Assembly (NCBI GenBank): GCA_030654395.1
Contig: JAURXM010000031.1
Coordinates: 62,001 to 126,000 of the forward strand
DNA length: 64,000 bases
Origin: Aquabacterium sp.
GTDB taxonomy: Bacteria > Pseudomonadota > Gammaproteobacteria > Burkholderiales > Burkholderiaceae_C
Reading direction: 5' to 3'
The notes beneath the pieces are model-generated. The model had not been told where the DNA came from. It did no database searches and worked only from the letters and a program-made list of their open reading frames with translations. Numbering within the stretch: the stretch's first letter is position 1; every line of letters starts with the position of its first letter. Of the stretch, positions 1-11,415 are shown one piece after another. A program made the translations under genes and the position numbers.

Positions 1-829
1 ACTCCACCTTGCCAGTTTCGATGTTTGTGAACTCGGCCTTTTGGTACTTGCCCTTTTCCGAGTAAATCGCCATGCCGGTGTAAGCCTGTGGGCCACCCAT
101 GAAAGCTGGGCCCTCAGCGGCTTTAGGCGCCGTGCCGTCACGCTCAATCTGCACGTACAACTGGGGCTTGATGGTCGCCGTCGACTCATTGACCACATCC
201 TGCTTCACGTCGATGGCGTAGTCGCCACGCTTAAAGACATACGTTTTAACCAGCTTGACGTCACCGACCGCCTCGGACACCAGCTTGACTGACAACTCGG
301 CTGAGCCATGACCCAAGGTCCGTTCGCTGCTGACGACTTTGAATAAAGTTTTGTGGGTAGGCAAGGCTTGATCGCCCGCTGCCGAGCCGACCAAACCAGA
401 CTGCGCCACATAGATGTGCGTGGGTGACTGATCCAACAGCACCATGCTGCGGCTGTGGTCATCCTGATCTTTGTGCTTGAGCAACTCAACCTTGACCAAA
501 CTGCCACCCAATGTATCAATCGTGGCCTTGACCACGTCGCTGCTGACCGTGATCAACTCGCTTTGAGCTGGCACAGCCGAGCTTGCATCAGATGCAGCAC
601 CCGCAGCGGCCGGTGCCCCTGACGGCGCCACAGCTGTCAATTGAGCGCTGGGTTTAGGCAAGATCGTTTCGCCTCCAGACACTGCGGCTGACGACCCAGC
701 AGACACTGGCGCCACTGCAGCGGGCGCGAACAAGGACGGTTGGCCGGTGTGAAGCAGCCAGCCATCCCACAACATCAGCAGTGAGGCAGCAAACACCGAC
801 CACAACAAGGCGCGACGCAGATCATTCAT
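1..829 (-). CDS. yidC: Membrane protein insertase YidC (N-terminal part, gene runs off the left edge)
   Basis: YidC inserts and folds inner-membrane proteins, alone or with SecYEG. Only the first ~276 codons lie in the window. The protein starts MNDLRRALLW, has one N-terminal membrane segment (about residues 6-22), then an Ala/Pro/Ser-rich linker (about 30-75) and the start of the beta-sandwich periplasmic domain typical of Gram-negative YidC (e.g. residues reading LVKTYVFKRGDY). It is the last visible gene of the conserved rpmH-rnpA-yidD-yidC group and starts 8 bases after yidD ends. The C-terminal insertase core is outside the window. Confidence 0.95.
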   Translation of the reverse strand, partial: MNDLRRALLWSVFAASLLMLWDGWLLHTGQPSLFAPAAVAPVSAGSSAAVSGGETILPKPSAQLTAVAPSGAPAAAGAASDASSAVPAQSELITVSSDVVKATIDTLGGSLVKVELLKHKDQDDHSRSMVLLDQSPTHIYVAQSGLVGSAAGDQALPTHKTLFKVVSSERTLGHGSAELSVKLVSEAVGDVKLVKTYVFKRGDYAIDVKQDVVNESTATIKPQLYVQIERDGTAPKAAEGPAFMGGPQAYTGMAIYSEKGKYQKAEFTNIETGKVE

Positions 830-837
830 GAGCGAGG

Positions 838-1119
838 TCAATCCGACGAGGGTTTACAAAAACGGGAGAAAAGACCCTGCACCTGATCAGGCACAGGATC
901 ATGGCCACCCGGACAAGCCGGATGACAACGTAGCAGACGCTTGGCTGTCAGGTAAGAACCTGAAGCCGGGCCATGACGCGCCAGCGCCTGCAAAGCATAT
1001 TGGGAACACGTAGGCGTGAACCGGCAAGCCGAGCCCAGCCAAGGGCTCAGAAAAAACCGATAGCCCCGAACCAAGCCAATCAGCACCCAGTTCACGGCAC
1101 CTGACACAGCACGCATCAT
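838..1119 (-). CDS. yidD: Membrane protein insertion efficiency factor YidD
   Basis: A 93-residue protein of the YidD family, a small membrane-associated factor that helps YidC-dependent insertion. The family signature [15 protein letters not shown] is at about residues 32-46, preceded by an amphipathic or membrane-dipping helix ([15 protein letters not shown]). Its ATG overlaps the rnpA stop codon by four bases (ATGA), so it is translationally coupled between rnpA and yidC, the usual order. Confidence 0.95.
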   Translation of the reverse strand: MMRAVSGAVNWVLIGLVRGYRFFLSPWLGSACRFTPTCSQYALQALARHGPASGSYLTAKRLLRCHPACPGGHDPVPDQVQGLFSRFCKPSSD

Positions 1120-1655
1120 GCCGCACCTCGGGCGGGGTCTGTTGGCTTTGAGGGAGATTTAGGCGCCAGACGGGACCAGAGTTCGTCCATTTCTTGTCGC
1201 ACGAACGCCTGCAACGCCGCCGAAGCTGCGCTGGGGAACTGTTTGCGATCAAATGGCGCTCTCAGGCGCACGACCCAGCCATCCACCTCGTCACCAAACC
1301 GCCCCTGTGAACGAATAACGGGTGCATGTCGAAGCAAGGCTTCGCGCACCTGATGGCGAATCAAAGAACGGGTCACCGCACGTTTAGCCTGCTTTTTAGG
1401 CAGGACCAAACCCAACCGCCAAACGCGGTCGATCGGACTGGTCAACAAAGTGACGAGTTCACACACAACGCCTGCTTCTGCTGCATCCGCACTTGTTGAC
1501 AACACCAAAGGCAAATGGGTTGCCGTGGTGTCGTCCGCAAGCGGGCTTTGCCCCACACGAGGCAAAATATGCAACACAAAATGGGCGGTGCGCGCGACCG
1601 GGCGCGAGCCCAAAGCCCTCTGAAAATCAGCAGCTTTCAGGCTAGGTGCACGCAC
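1116..1655 (-). CDS. rnpA: Ribonuclease P protein component
   Basis: Protein subunit of RNase P, which matures tRNA 5' ends. The conserved basic region [19 protein letters not shown] lies at residues 87-105 (the family's RNR-type motif). At 179 residues it is longer than the usual ~110-130: there is an insertion at about residues 35-75 and a C-terminal Ser/Pro/Lys tail. The start taken is GTG at 1655, since no better ATG precedes the basic core. The insertion makes the exact N-terminus uncertain. It sits between rpmH and yidD, as in most bacteria. Confidence 0.9.
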   Translation of the reverse strand: MRAPSLKAADFQRALGSRPVARTAHFVLHILPRVGQSPLADDTTATHLPLVLSTSADAAEAGVVCELVTLLTSPIDRVWRLGLVLPKKQAKRAVTRSLIRHQVREALLRHAPVIRSQGRFGDEVDGWVVRLRAPFDRKQFPSAASAALQAFVRQEMDELWSRLAPKSPSKPTDPARGAA

Positions 1656-1709
1656 GGTATAAAGGTGGTCAGGCCATGATAGCCAGCGACCAAGCCGTCA
1701 AATACGGGC

Positions 1710-1844
1710 TTACAGAGCCAAGAGCTTGCGGCCCTTAGCACGACGGGAGTTAATGACCTTGCGGCCCCCCTTGGTCTTCATGCGAACGAGAAAGCCGTGT
1801 GTACGGGCGCGGCGGGTCTTGGAAGGTTGATAGGTGCGTTTCAT
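1710..1844 (-). CDS. rpmH: 50S ribosomal protein L34
   Basis: A 44-residue protein starting [18 protein letters not shown] and ending [11 protein letters not shown]: a full-length, highly basic L34 of the large ribosomal subunit. It is the first gene of the rpmH-rnpA-yidD-yidC operon and is divergent from dnaA, the standard arrangement next to the origin in many bacteria. Confidence 0.97.
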   Translation of the reverse strand: MKRTYQPSKTRRARTHGFLVRMKTKGGRKVINSRRAKGRKLLAL

Positions 1845-2128
1845 GTTGGTCCTTCGTGAGGCCACGCAGTTTTAAGGCTACGCAGTGTCTCAAGCTTGTC
1901 AATCTTGTGTTTGTCATCCCGTCGATGCTATTGCCGACAGGGGTACATCCGGCCATGTGAACCGGACGAACCCGCGATTACAGCAGGTTTTCAGTGCTGG
2001 GTCAATGCCTTAGGCAGAAAATGCCGCGCCTACACCAAATGAGTCAGGGTAGAAATCTGTGGATAACCTGTCAATTTCCTGTTCAGCAGCGCTTAGAATT
2101 CGCCTCCCAAGAAGGACTTGTCCACAAC
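1845..2128. promoter_or_regulatory. rpmH-dnaA divergent intergenic region with two DnaA boxes
   Basis: This 284-bp region must hold the divergent promoters of rpmH and dnaA. A perfect DnaA box (TTATCCACA, minus strand) is at 2058-2066 and a one-mismatch box (TTGTCCACA, plus strand) is at 2118-2126, directly before the dnaA start. That placement suits dnaA autoregulation and could also belong to a bipartite origin. Confidence 0.7.
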
Positions 2129-3622
2129 ATGAGCGCCGCCGAATTGCCCACCACCCGCAACGACCCTGCCAGCCTGTGGCAGCGCGCCTGCGAGCGCTTG
2201 GCAATGGAGCTCCCGGAGCAGCAATTCAACACGTGGATACGCCCCTTGCCGGTTGCTGAAGTCAGCCAAGCTGAAGGCCAAACCATGGTCAGCGTGCGCG
2301 TACCCAACCGCTTCATGCTTGACTGGATCCGCACCCAATACAGCACACGCCTAGAGGCCTTGTTGGGTGAACTGCAAAGCGGCGAGGTTCGCATGGACAT
2401 CACGCTGGCCAGCCGAACGGCTCAAGCCAATACAGGTGAACGATCTGTTTTGCCCATGCCAGGCCGTGCCCTGCCTGCCAACGCACAAACACCCCTTGAA
2501 GCTTCACAGAACAACGCCTATCAAGGTCCCGCTGGCTCTGCTTATACACAGCCTTATGCCCAGGCCAACGAAGCGCAACAAAAGTCAAAACGCAGCTTAC
2601 CGGCGATGGGGCTCAACCCAGCACTGACTTTTGACAACTTGGTTCCTGGCCGTGCCAATCAAATGGCCCGTACAGCTGCCTTGTACGTGGCGGGTGCCTC
2701 TGGACAGATGTACAACCCTTTGTTCATCTATGGCGGCGTAGGTTTGGGTAAAACGCACTTGATGAATGCCGTGGGCAATGCCTTGCTGGCAGACAAGCCT
2801 GATGCGCGCATCTTGTACCTGCACGCTGAGCAGTTCATCAGTGACGTCGTCAAAAACTACCAACGCAAAACCTTTGACGAACTCAAAGCGAAGTACCACT
2901 CCCTCGATTTGCTGTTGATCGATGACGTCCAGTTTTTCGCTGGCAAAGACCGCACACAAGAAGAGTTCTTCAACGCTTTCGAAGCACTGTTGGCAAAAAA
3001 AGCCCACATCATCATGACCAGCGATACCTATCCAAAAGGTCTCGCCAACATCGATGAACGCCTGAAATCACGCTTTGATGCAGGTTTGACGGTCGCCATT
3101 GAGCCGCCAGAACTCGAAATGCGCGTAGCCATTTTGATCAAAAAGGCCATTTTGGAAGGCATCGCTATGCCAGAGGACGTCGCGTTTTTTGTCGCTAAAA
3201 ATGTGCGCGCCAACGTGCGAGAGCTAGAAGGCGCTTTGCGCAAGGTACTCGCCTTCTCTAAGTTTAGCCACAAAGAGATCACGATCACTTTGGCTCGTGA
3301 AGCACTGAAAGACTTGCTGTCGATTCAAAACCGCCAAATCAGTGTCGAGAACATCCAAAAAACGGTTGCTGATTTCTACAAGATCAAAGTGGCCGACATG
3401 TACAGCAAAAAACGCCCTGCCAGCATCGCCAAGCCGCGTCAAATTGCCATGTACTTAGCTAAAGAATTGACGCAAAAAAGTCTGCCTGAAATTGGTGAAC
3501 TGTTCGGTGGCCGAGACCATACAACGGTATTGCACGCTGTCCGCAAAGTGCGTGCAGAACGAGGCAAAGACACCGAGCTGAACCAACAACTCCACGTGCT
3601 GGAGCAGACTCTCAAAGGGTAA
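2129..3622 (+). CDS. dnaA: Chromosomal replication initiator protein DnaA
   Basis: DnaA binds DnaA boxes at oriC and opens the origin in its ATP form. From the ATG at 2129 ([10 protein letters not shown]) it is 497 residues. Domain I is at the N-terminus ([21 protein letters not shown]), domain II is a Gln/Ala/Pro-rich linker (about 95-160), the AAA+ core has Walker [11 protein letters not shown] (~202-211) and Walker [11 protein letters not shown] (~260-269), and the DNA-binding domain carries the signature [15 protein letters not shown] (~460-474). The frame is open upstream to 1994, but those residues do not resemble DnaA and overlap the DnaA boxes, so the later ATG is preferred. Confidence 0.97.
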   Translation: MSAAELPTTRNDPASLWQRACERLAMELPEQQFNTWIRPLPVAEVSQAEGQTMVSVRVPNRFMLDWIRTQYSTRLEALLGELQSGEVRMDITLASRTAQANTGERSVLPMPGRALPANAQTPLEASQNNAYQGPAGSAYTQPYAQANEAQQKSKRSLPAMGLNPALTFDNLVPGRANQMARTAALYVAGASGQMYNPLFIYGGVGLGKTHLMNAVGNALLADKPDARILYLHAEQFISDVVKNYQRKTFDELKAKYHSLDLLLIDDVQFFAGKDRTQEEFFNAFEALLAKKAHIIMTSDTYPKGLANIDERLKSRFDAGLTVAIEPPELEMRVAILIKKAILEGIAMPEDVAFFVAKNVRANVRELEGALRKVLAFSKFSHKEITITLAREALKDLLSIQNRQISVENIQKTVADFYKIKVADMYSKKRPASIAKPRQIAMYLAKELTQKSLPEIGELFGGRDHTTVLHAVRKVRAERGKDTELNQQLHVLEQTLKG

Positions 3623-3866
3623 GCAAAGCCATCGCCTATTTTTGTAACGCTGTCAAGTGACAACTCTGTGGACAAAAACGGAACAAGCAAGCACTTATCC
3701 ACAGGGCGAACAGCATCTGCAAAGTTGTTGTCAGTTAACACCTCTGTGATGCCGTATAGCATCCACAGACTTGTCCTGCCACTAAATGCTTGATAAATCA
3801 GGACAAAATAGCGTTGTTCACAGAAAAAGTCGCCCTCTACTACAACGACTAATTTGAAAGACTAAG
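3623..3866. other. Candidate replication origin (oriC) between dnaA and dnaN
   Basis: This 244-bp noncoding stretch holds a perfect DnaA box TTATCCACA at 3695-3703 (+), TGTGGACAA (one mismatch, minus orientation) at 3667-3675 and TTGTTCACA (two mismatches) at 3814-3822, with an AT-richer stretch around 3780-3866. The box density is higher than in the rpmH-dnaA gap, so this is the better oriC candidate, although both gaps may act together. GC skew across the junction would be a direct test. Confidence 0.6.
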
Positions 3867-5000
3867 ATGATTGTATTGAAAGCAGCCCAAGAAAAAGTCC
3901 TTGCCGCACTGCAATCAGTGGCCGGCATTGTGGAGAGACGCCACACTTTGCCTATCTTGGCCAACGTCTTGCTGCGCAAAAGTGGTGGTAAGCTCGAGTT
4001 GATCACCAGCGATCTTGAAATCCAGATTAGGACCTCGGCTGAACTTGACGGTGATGCTGGCGACTACGCCGTCACCGTAGGGGCCAAGAAGCTGGGTGAT
4101 ATCCTCAAAAGCCTGCCATCGGATCAACTGGTCTCTCTCACGGCCAATCAAAACAAGCTGACACTGCAAGGCGGGAAAAGCCGCTTCACGCTGCAAACTT
4201 TGCCTGCTGAAGACTTCCCCTTGGTGCAAGAAGCCGCTGACTTTGGTCCTGCTTTCAGCGTGCCGCAAAAGACGCTCAAGCAGCTGATCAACCAAGTGCA
4301 TTTTTCGATGGCTGTGCACGACATCCGTTATTACCTCAACGGCATTTTGTTTGTCGCTGAAGGCAAAAACCTGATCTTGGTAGCCACCGATGGACACCGT
4401 TTGGCGCTGTCACAAGCCACGCTGGACGTCGAAATGCCCAGGCAAGAGGTCATCCTGCCCCGTAAGACCGTTTTAGAGCTCCAGCGCCTTTTAAAGGACG
4501 ATGGCAAGTCAAAAGACGGCGCAGAGGGTGAGCAGCAAATTGAAATGCGGTTTGCCAGCAACCAAGCCAAATTCAGTTTTGAAGGTTTGGAATTTGTGAC
4601 CAAGCTGGTTGAAGGCAAGTTTCCAGACTACAACCGTGTGATCCCTAAAAATCACAAAAACCACATCACTTTGGGCCGTACAACCTTGCTGGCCAGCATG
4701 CAACGTGCAGCCATTTTGACCAGTGAGAAGTTCAAAGGCGTGCGCATGAACGTGGCGCCAGGCATGTTGTCTATTGCTTCAAGTAACGCAGAACAAGAAG
4801 AAGCCAAAGAAGAAGTCGAAGTTGACTACGGCGGTGACAGCTTTGAAATTGGCTTTAACGTGGGTTATTTGATCGATGTACTGGCCAACATGAGCCAAGA
4901 GATGGTGACCTTGTCACTACAAGATTCGAACAGTTCAGCGCTGATCACCAATCCGGAATTTCCTGGCTTCAAGTACGTTGTGATGCCAATGCGGATTTGA
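3867..5000 (+). CDS. dnaN: DNA polymerase III subunit beta (sliding clamp)
   Basis: A 377-residue beta clamp, full length, that tethers DNA polymerase III to DNA as a ring-shaped dimer. Three clamp domains of about 120 residues follow one another. Recognisable stretches are GIVERRHTLPILANVLL near the N-terminus, RYYLNGILFVAEG in the second domain and the C-terminal PEFPGFKYVVMPMRI, which contributes to the partner-binding pocket. It follows dnaA in the standard dnaA-dnaN-gyrB order. Confidence 0.97.
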   Translation: MIVLKAAQEKVLAALQSVAGIVERRHTLPILANVLLRKSGGKLELITSDLEIQIRTSAELDGDAGDYAVTVGAKKLGDILKSLPSDQLVSLTANQNKLTLQGGKSRFTLQTLPAEDFPLVQEAADFGPAFSVPQKTLKQLINQVHFSMAVHDIRYYLNGILFVAEGKNLILVATDGHRLALSQATLDVEMPRQEVILPRKTVLELQRLLKDDGKSKDGAEGEQQIEMRFASNQAKFSFEGLEFVTKLVEGKFPDYNRVIPKNHKNHITLGRTTLLASMQRAAILTSEKFKGVRMNVAPGMLSIASSNAEQEEAKEEVEVDYGGDSFEIGFNVGYLIDVLANMSQEMVTLSLQDSNSSALITNPEFPGFKYVVMPMRI

Positions 5001-5069
5001 TTTGGCGCCATAGCGTCATAAATGTTCTAGCGGCTTTGCTACTCGGTTTTCACTGGGGAATGAAGCTAA

Positions 5070-7673
<2,604 letters not shown>

Positions 7674-7698
7674 TTTTTGTCGGATGACACAGATGATG

Positions 7699-7727
7699 AA
7701 AACGCCCGGGGAACCGGGCGTTTTGCT
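7699..7727 (+). terminator. Rho-independent terminator after gyrB
   Basis: A perfect 11-bp inverted repeat, AAAACGCCCGG (7699-7709) and CCGGGCGTTTT (7714-7724), has a four-base loop and ends in T residues 26 bases after the gyrB stop codon. Confidence 0.9.
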
Positions 7728-8014
7728 TTCGTGTAGATGACTTCGAACGGCCAGTTACGAGGGATCACCCGCATGGGCGGAACTATTGGTAACACTATCA
7801 TTCAAATTGTTACGACCTACAGATGTCAGTCGACTCGCTACAGCAAGGGTGCTTGATACGGTGTTGCGCGATGACGGCGTGGGCCGTAAAGAGGTCTGGA
7901 GTGAGAGCGCCCAAAATGGCGCAAAAACCGACACAATGACCCATCAAAGCGACATAGTCGTTTTGAAAATGGGATTTATAGAACGGCCCTTAACGCTCAA
8001 CAAGAGGATGAACA
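7728..8014. other. Noncoding gap before the DUF1302 gene
   Basis: Open frames exist here but none resembles a protein. A good ribosome-binding site (AGAGGA, 8004-8009) precedes the ATG at 8015. A small GCGCC/GGCGC inverted repeat lies at 7907-7922. I see no convincing -35/-10 pair, although the promoter for the downstream module must be here. Confidence 0.5.
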
Positions 8015-9940
8015 ATGAACCGAACTCAAAAAAACAAAATTGTCCCTATCGTTCCGACCGTCAAGTCGAGCGTGGTGGCTTGTCACATGGCCTGTGCCGT
8101 GATGGGCGCCGTCTTTGTTGCAGCACAAGCACAAGCGGGTGAAGTGACCTTGGACAACGGGGCCACTGTTGAATGGAAAATGGGGGCCTCTTTAGGTAGC
8201 AGCGTTCGGATGGCAGGGCCAGACCGTGAGCTGATCGGTGTCGGCAACGGTGGCACGGGCATCAATGGCATGGATGACGGCAACCTGAACTTCAAAAAGG
8301 GCTCTGTGTTTTCAACCCTCGCCAAGTTTGACGCCGAGATGACAGTCAAACAGGACGGGATGGGCTTGGTGCTGGGTGGCAGGGCTTGGTTTGACCATCG
8401 CCTGAAAAACAGAGGCGTGAACCATGGCAGCAATGCCAATGGTTATGTTCAAGGCAGTAGATTGGACGACTCACAATATGATTCGGGCTCAAAATTCACC
8501 AACACGGAGTTGGGTAACGCCTATGCGTTTGGCAGCTTTGACATCACGCCATCGACCAACTTGTCGGTGAAGGCGGGTAACCAGGTAGTGAACTGGGGGC
8601 AAAGCTTGTTCATCCCGGGGGTGAATAACTTTGGCGCATTCAACGCCACAGAGGCTAACCGTGCTGGGGCCCAAGTTAAAGATATTTTATTGCCCATTCC
8701 GCAAATTTCGGCCAATCTTGGTTTGGGGGGAGGGCTGAGTATCGAGGCTTTCTATCAGCTGGCCTGGAAGAAGTCTGTTTTGGATGGTTGCGGTACTTAT
8801 TGGTCCTTGGCTGATTCTTTGAATTGCTCAAATAGGGCGGTTGTTTCGGGTGATGTGACGATGAACATCGCTAACGCAGCTCTGGGTCTAGGAAACCCTG
8901 CATTGTCAAGCGATTATTATTTGCATAGTGTTTTGACGCCTGCTATGGGGGGGCCATTCGCAAGTGCCGCGAATACGACTTTCCTAGCTACTGTGGGATC
9001 CGAATTAAAACCCAAGGATGATGGGCAGTTTGGTTTGTCAGCTACGTATAATGCAGAGAGTATTGATACCGAATTTGGTGTTTATTATGCAAACTACCAT
9101 GCGCGCACGCCCATTATTAGTTATTTGAATACGCCTTCCGTTGGCCCATCTTTTTGGTTTAATCGTCTTCCATCTCAGATTTTTTGGGATTATTCGGCTC
9201 AAAATATCCACGTTCTGGCAGGGAGTGCTTCCACGGTGGTGGGTGGTTGGTCGTTAATGGGTGAGGCTAGTTTTACAAAAGATATTCCAGTTCAGATTAA
9301 TCCTGTGGATCTGATCGTCGCTAGAACAGGCGCTGGGAATGCTGATTTGATAGCCCGTGTTGCTGCAACACCTTTGGGTGGCGTATTCCATGCGTATGAT
9401 TTGAAAAATAAGACACAACTGCAAGTCTCAACGGTCAAAATTTTCCCATCCTTTGTCAATGCTGACTCATTGACACTGATCGGCGAACTTGGGGTCCAGC
9501 ACTGGTCCGGTATTGGTGACCCCTATACCAGCACACGTTATGGTCGTGGGTTCGGTTTTGGGTATGCAGACTCTTCCGCACGCAGCTGTGCTCAGGCTGC
9601 AAGCAGTTCGCAGAACACGGGCACCAACAAACATTGCGAAAACAAAGGCTTTGTCACCAGCAACGCTTGGGGCTATCGCATTTTGGCTGAACTCAGTTAC
9701 CCCGATTTGTTCTTGGGCGTGAACTTCAAGCCCCGCATGTTCATCTCGCATGACGTGAAGGGATACTCGGCTGACAGCACCTTCATTGAAGACCGCGTCA
9801 AGCTGAGCTTGGGTGCCAAGTTTGAGTACAACAAACAGTACTACGCCGACTTCAGCTTTACCGGCTATAACAGAGGCGCCACTTATGACCAGATGCATGA
9901 CCGCAGTTACTTTGCGGCCACCGTTGGCATGAGTTTCTAA
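8015..9940 (+). CDS. DUF1302 family outer-membrane protein
   Basis: A 641-residue exported protein with a long signal peptide (cleavage probably after ...AAQAQA, about residue 42). The mature part is rich in Gly, Asn and aromatic residues with alternating patterns and ends in an aromatic-terminated strand (SYFAATVGMSF), as in outer-membrane beta-barrels. Signature stretches are VTLDNGATVEWKMGASLGSS, LSVKAGNQVVNWGQSLFIPG and YYANYHARTPIISY, typical of DUF1302. The function is not established. It is the first gene of a module with DUF1329, YCF48-like and MMPL genes, which suggests lipid or hydrophobic-substrate traffic at the outer membrane (inference). Codons at about 8660-9460 are clearly more AT-rich than both ends of the gene. 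Confidence 0.85.
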   Translation: MNRTQKNKIVPIVPTVKSSVVACHMACAVMGAVFVAAQAQAGEVTLDNGATVEWKMGASLGSSVRMAGPDRELIGVGNGGTGINGMDDGNLNFKKGSVFSTLAKFDAEMTVKQDGMGLVLGGRAWFDHRLKNRGVNHGSNANGYVQGSRLDDSQYDSGSKFTNTELGNAYAFGSFDITPSTNLSVKAGNQVVNWGQSLFIPGVNNFGAFNATEANRAGAQVKDILLPIPQISANLGLGGGLSIEAFYQLAWKKSVLDGCGTYWSLADSLNCSNRAVVSGDVTMNIANAALGLGNPALSSDYYLHSVLTPAMGGPFASAANTTFLATVGSELKPKDDGQFGLSATYNAESIDTEFGVYYANYHARTPIISYLNTPSVGPSFWFNRLPSQIFWDYSAQNIHVLAGSASTVVGGWSLMGEASFTKDIPVQINPVDLIVARTGAGNADLIARVAATPLGGVFHAYDLKNKTQLQVSTVKIFPSFVNADSLTLIGELGVQHWSGIGDPYTSTRYGRGFGFGYADSSARSCAQAASSSQNTGTNKHCENKGFVTSNAWGYRILAELSYPDLFLGVNFKPRMFISHDVKGYSADSTFIEDRVKLSLGAKFEYNKQYYADFSFTGYNRGATYDQMHDRSYFAATVGMSF

Positions 9941-9963
9941 AACAGCACACAAGGAGTTCAAAC

Positions 9964-11322
9964 ATGCGCATCAAAATGCAACTCAAACCGCTGTTCGCCA
10001 TGGGTGTCTTCGCCCTGATGACCGCCTCTGCAGCCAGTAGTTGGGCCGCCAGCGCGGCCGACGTGGCTCGCTTGGGTAAAGATCTGACGCCCACTGGCGC
10101 TGAAAAAGCCGGTAACAAAGATGGCAGCATTCCCGCTTGGGGCGGCGGCTTGGCCACACGACCTGCAGGTCTGGACGCCAGCAACCCTTACGCTGATCCC
10201 TTTGCCAGCGAAAAGCCGCTCTACACCGTCACCGCAGCCAATATGGCTCAGTACAAGGACAAGCTGACCCCAGGTCAAATGGCCTTGCTCAAGAGCTTTC
10301 CCACTTACAAGATGAACGTGTACGCCAGCCAACGCACGGCGGCCATGCCACAGCAACAGTACGACAACATCAAGGCTGAAGCCGGTGCGGCTGCCTTGGT
10401 GAGTGGCGGCAACGGCATCGCCAATGTGAGCAAGTCCAGCACACCCTTCCCCATCCCGCAAAGCGGGGTTGAGGTGATCTGGAACCACGTGACGCGCTAC
10501 CGTGGCGGCAACATCATTCGCAACAGCAATGTGTTCCCGGTGCAAACCAATGGTGCTTTCACGGCCGTTTCTCGCACGGAAACCGCCTCGTGGGCATCCA
10601 GCATGGACAAGCCTGACCCCAACCGCCTGTTCTATTACTTCGCATACGACTCGGCACCGGCCAGCTTGGCAGGGTCGTCCCTGATGGTGATCGAACCTAT
10701 GAACCAAGCGGATGAGTCACGCCAAGTGTGGACTTACAACCCCGGTTCACGTCGGGTGATGCGCGCGCCTGAAGTGGCTTATGACTCGCCCTCGAATGGC
10801 GCCGATGGCTTGGCAACCGTCGACGACTACGACGGCTTCAATGGCTCGCCTGACCGGTATGACTGGAAGTTGGTCGGCAAGAAAGAAATGCTGATCTCTT
10901 ACAACAACTATCGGATGCTGGCGCCATCGGTCAAGCCGACTGACTTGGTCAAGCCCGGCCACATGAACCAAGACTTGGTGCGCTACGAGCCGCACCGTGT
11001 TTGGGTTGTCGAGGCCACCTTGAAGGCTGGCAAGCGCCACGTGTACGCTAAACGTGTCTTTTACATCGACGAAGACAGCTGGCAAATTGCGCACGCTGAC
11101 TCCTACGATGGCCGCGGCGAACTCTGGCGTGCCCATGAGTTGAACTCAGTGCAGTTCTATAATGCGCCCGCGACGTGGTTGGCTTGTGAGGTGCAGTACG
11201 ACTTGCAAGCGCGTCGTTACTTGGTGACCGGTTTGGTCAATGCGACCAAACCCATCAAGTTTGGTGCCAAAATTGACCGCAATACATTCACCACCGACGC
11301 CATGAAGCGCGCCAGTAACTAA
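9964..11322 (+). CDS. DUF1329 family outer-membrane lipoprotein-sorting-like protein
   Basis: A 452-residue protein with an N-terminal signal peptide (MRIKMQLKPLFAMGVFALM..., cleavage around residue 29). The body matches DUF1329: SAADVARLGKDLTPTGAEKA, KDGSIPAWGGG, VWTYNPGSRRVMRAPEVAYD and QIAHADSYDGRGELWR. The fold is related to LolA/LolB-type lipid-binding beta-sheets, so a periplasmic carrier role is plausible but unproven. It starts 23 bases after the DUF1302 stop, with an AAGGAG-type site before the ATG, and is followed by a strong terminator, so part of the transcript probably stops here. Confidence 0.85.
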   Translation: MRIKMQLKPLFAMGVFALMTASAASSWAASAADVARLGKDLTPTGAEKAGNKDGSIPAWGGGLATRPAGLDASNPYADPFASEKPLYTVTAANMAQYKDKLTPGQMALLKSFPTYKMNVYASQRTAAMPQQQYDNIKAEAGAAALVSGGNGIANVSKSSTPFPIPQSGVEVIWNHVTRYRGGNIIRNSNVFPVQTNGAFTAVSRTETASWASSMDKPDPNRLFYYFAYDSAPASLAGSSLMVIEPMNQADESRQVWTYNPGSRRVMRAPEVAYDSPSNGADGLATVDDYDGFNGSPDRYDWKLVGKKEMLISYNNYRMLAPSVKPTDLVKPGHMNQDLVRYEPHRVWVVEATLKAGKRHVYAKRVFYIDEDSWQIAHADSYDGRGELWRAHELNSVQFYNAPATWLACEVQYDLQARRYLVTGLVNATKPIKFGAKIDRNTFTTDAMKRASN

Positions 11323-11366
11323 GTCAGCACCGCTGGAAGCACCCACGTTGGTGCCGTGCAATTGAG

Positions 11367-11403
11367 AATGGCCACACGCTTCATGCCGTGGCCATTTTTT
11401 TTT
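11367..11403 (+). terminator. Rho-independent terminator after the DUF1329 gene
   Basis: The perfect 9-bp stem AATGGCCAC (11367-11375) and GTGGCCATT (11388-11396) has a 12-base loop and runs into nine T residues. It splits the four-gene module into two transcripts or acts as a partial terminator, and it rules out a start for the next gene upstream of ~11403. Confidence 0.9.
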
Positions 11404-11415
11404 CAGATCGATGCC

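Noticed and set aside
1750..1956. A 68-codon open frame overlapping rpmH
   Set aside because: It is an out-of-frame reading of rpmH; the genuine 44-residue L34 lies in another frame at 1710-1844.
1994..2128. Possible 45-residue N-terminal extension of DnaA
   Set aside because: It overlaps DnaA boxes and does not look like DnaA; the ATG at 2129 gives the standard domain I.
7786..8142. 118-codon open frame upstream of DUF1302
   Set aside because: No ribosome-binding site, composition unlike the neighbours and overlap with the genuine signal peptide of DUF1302.
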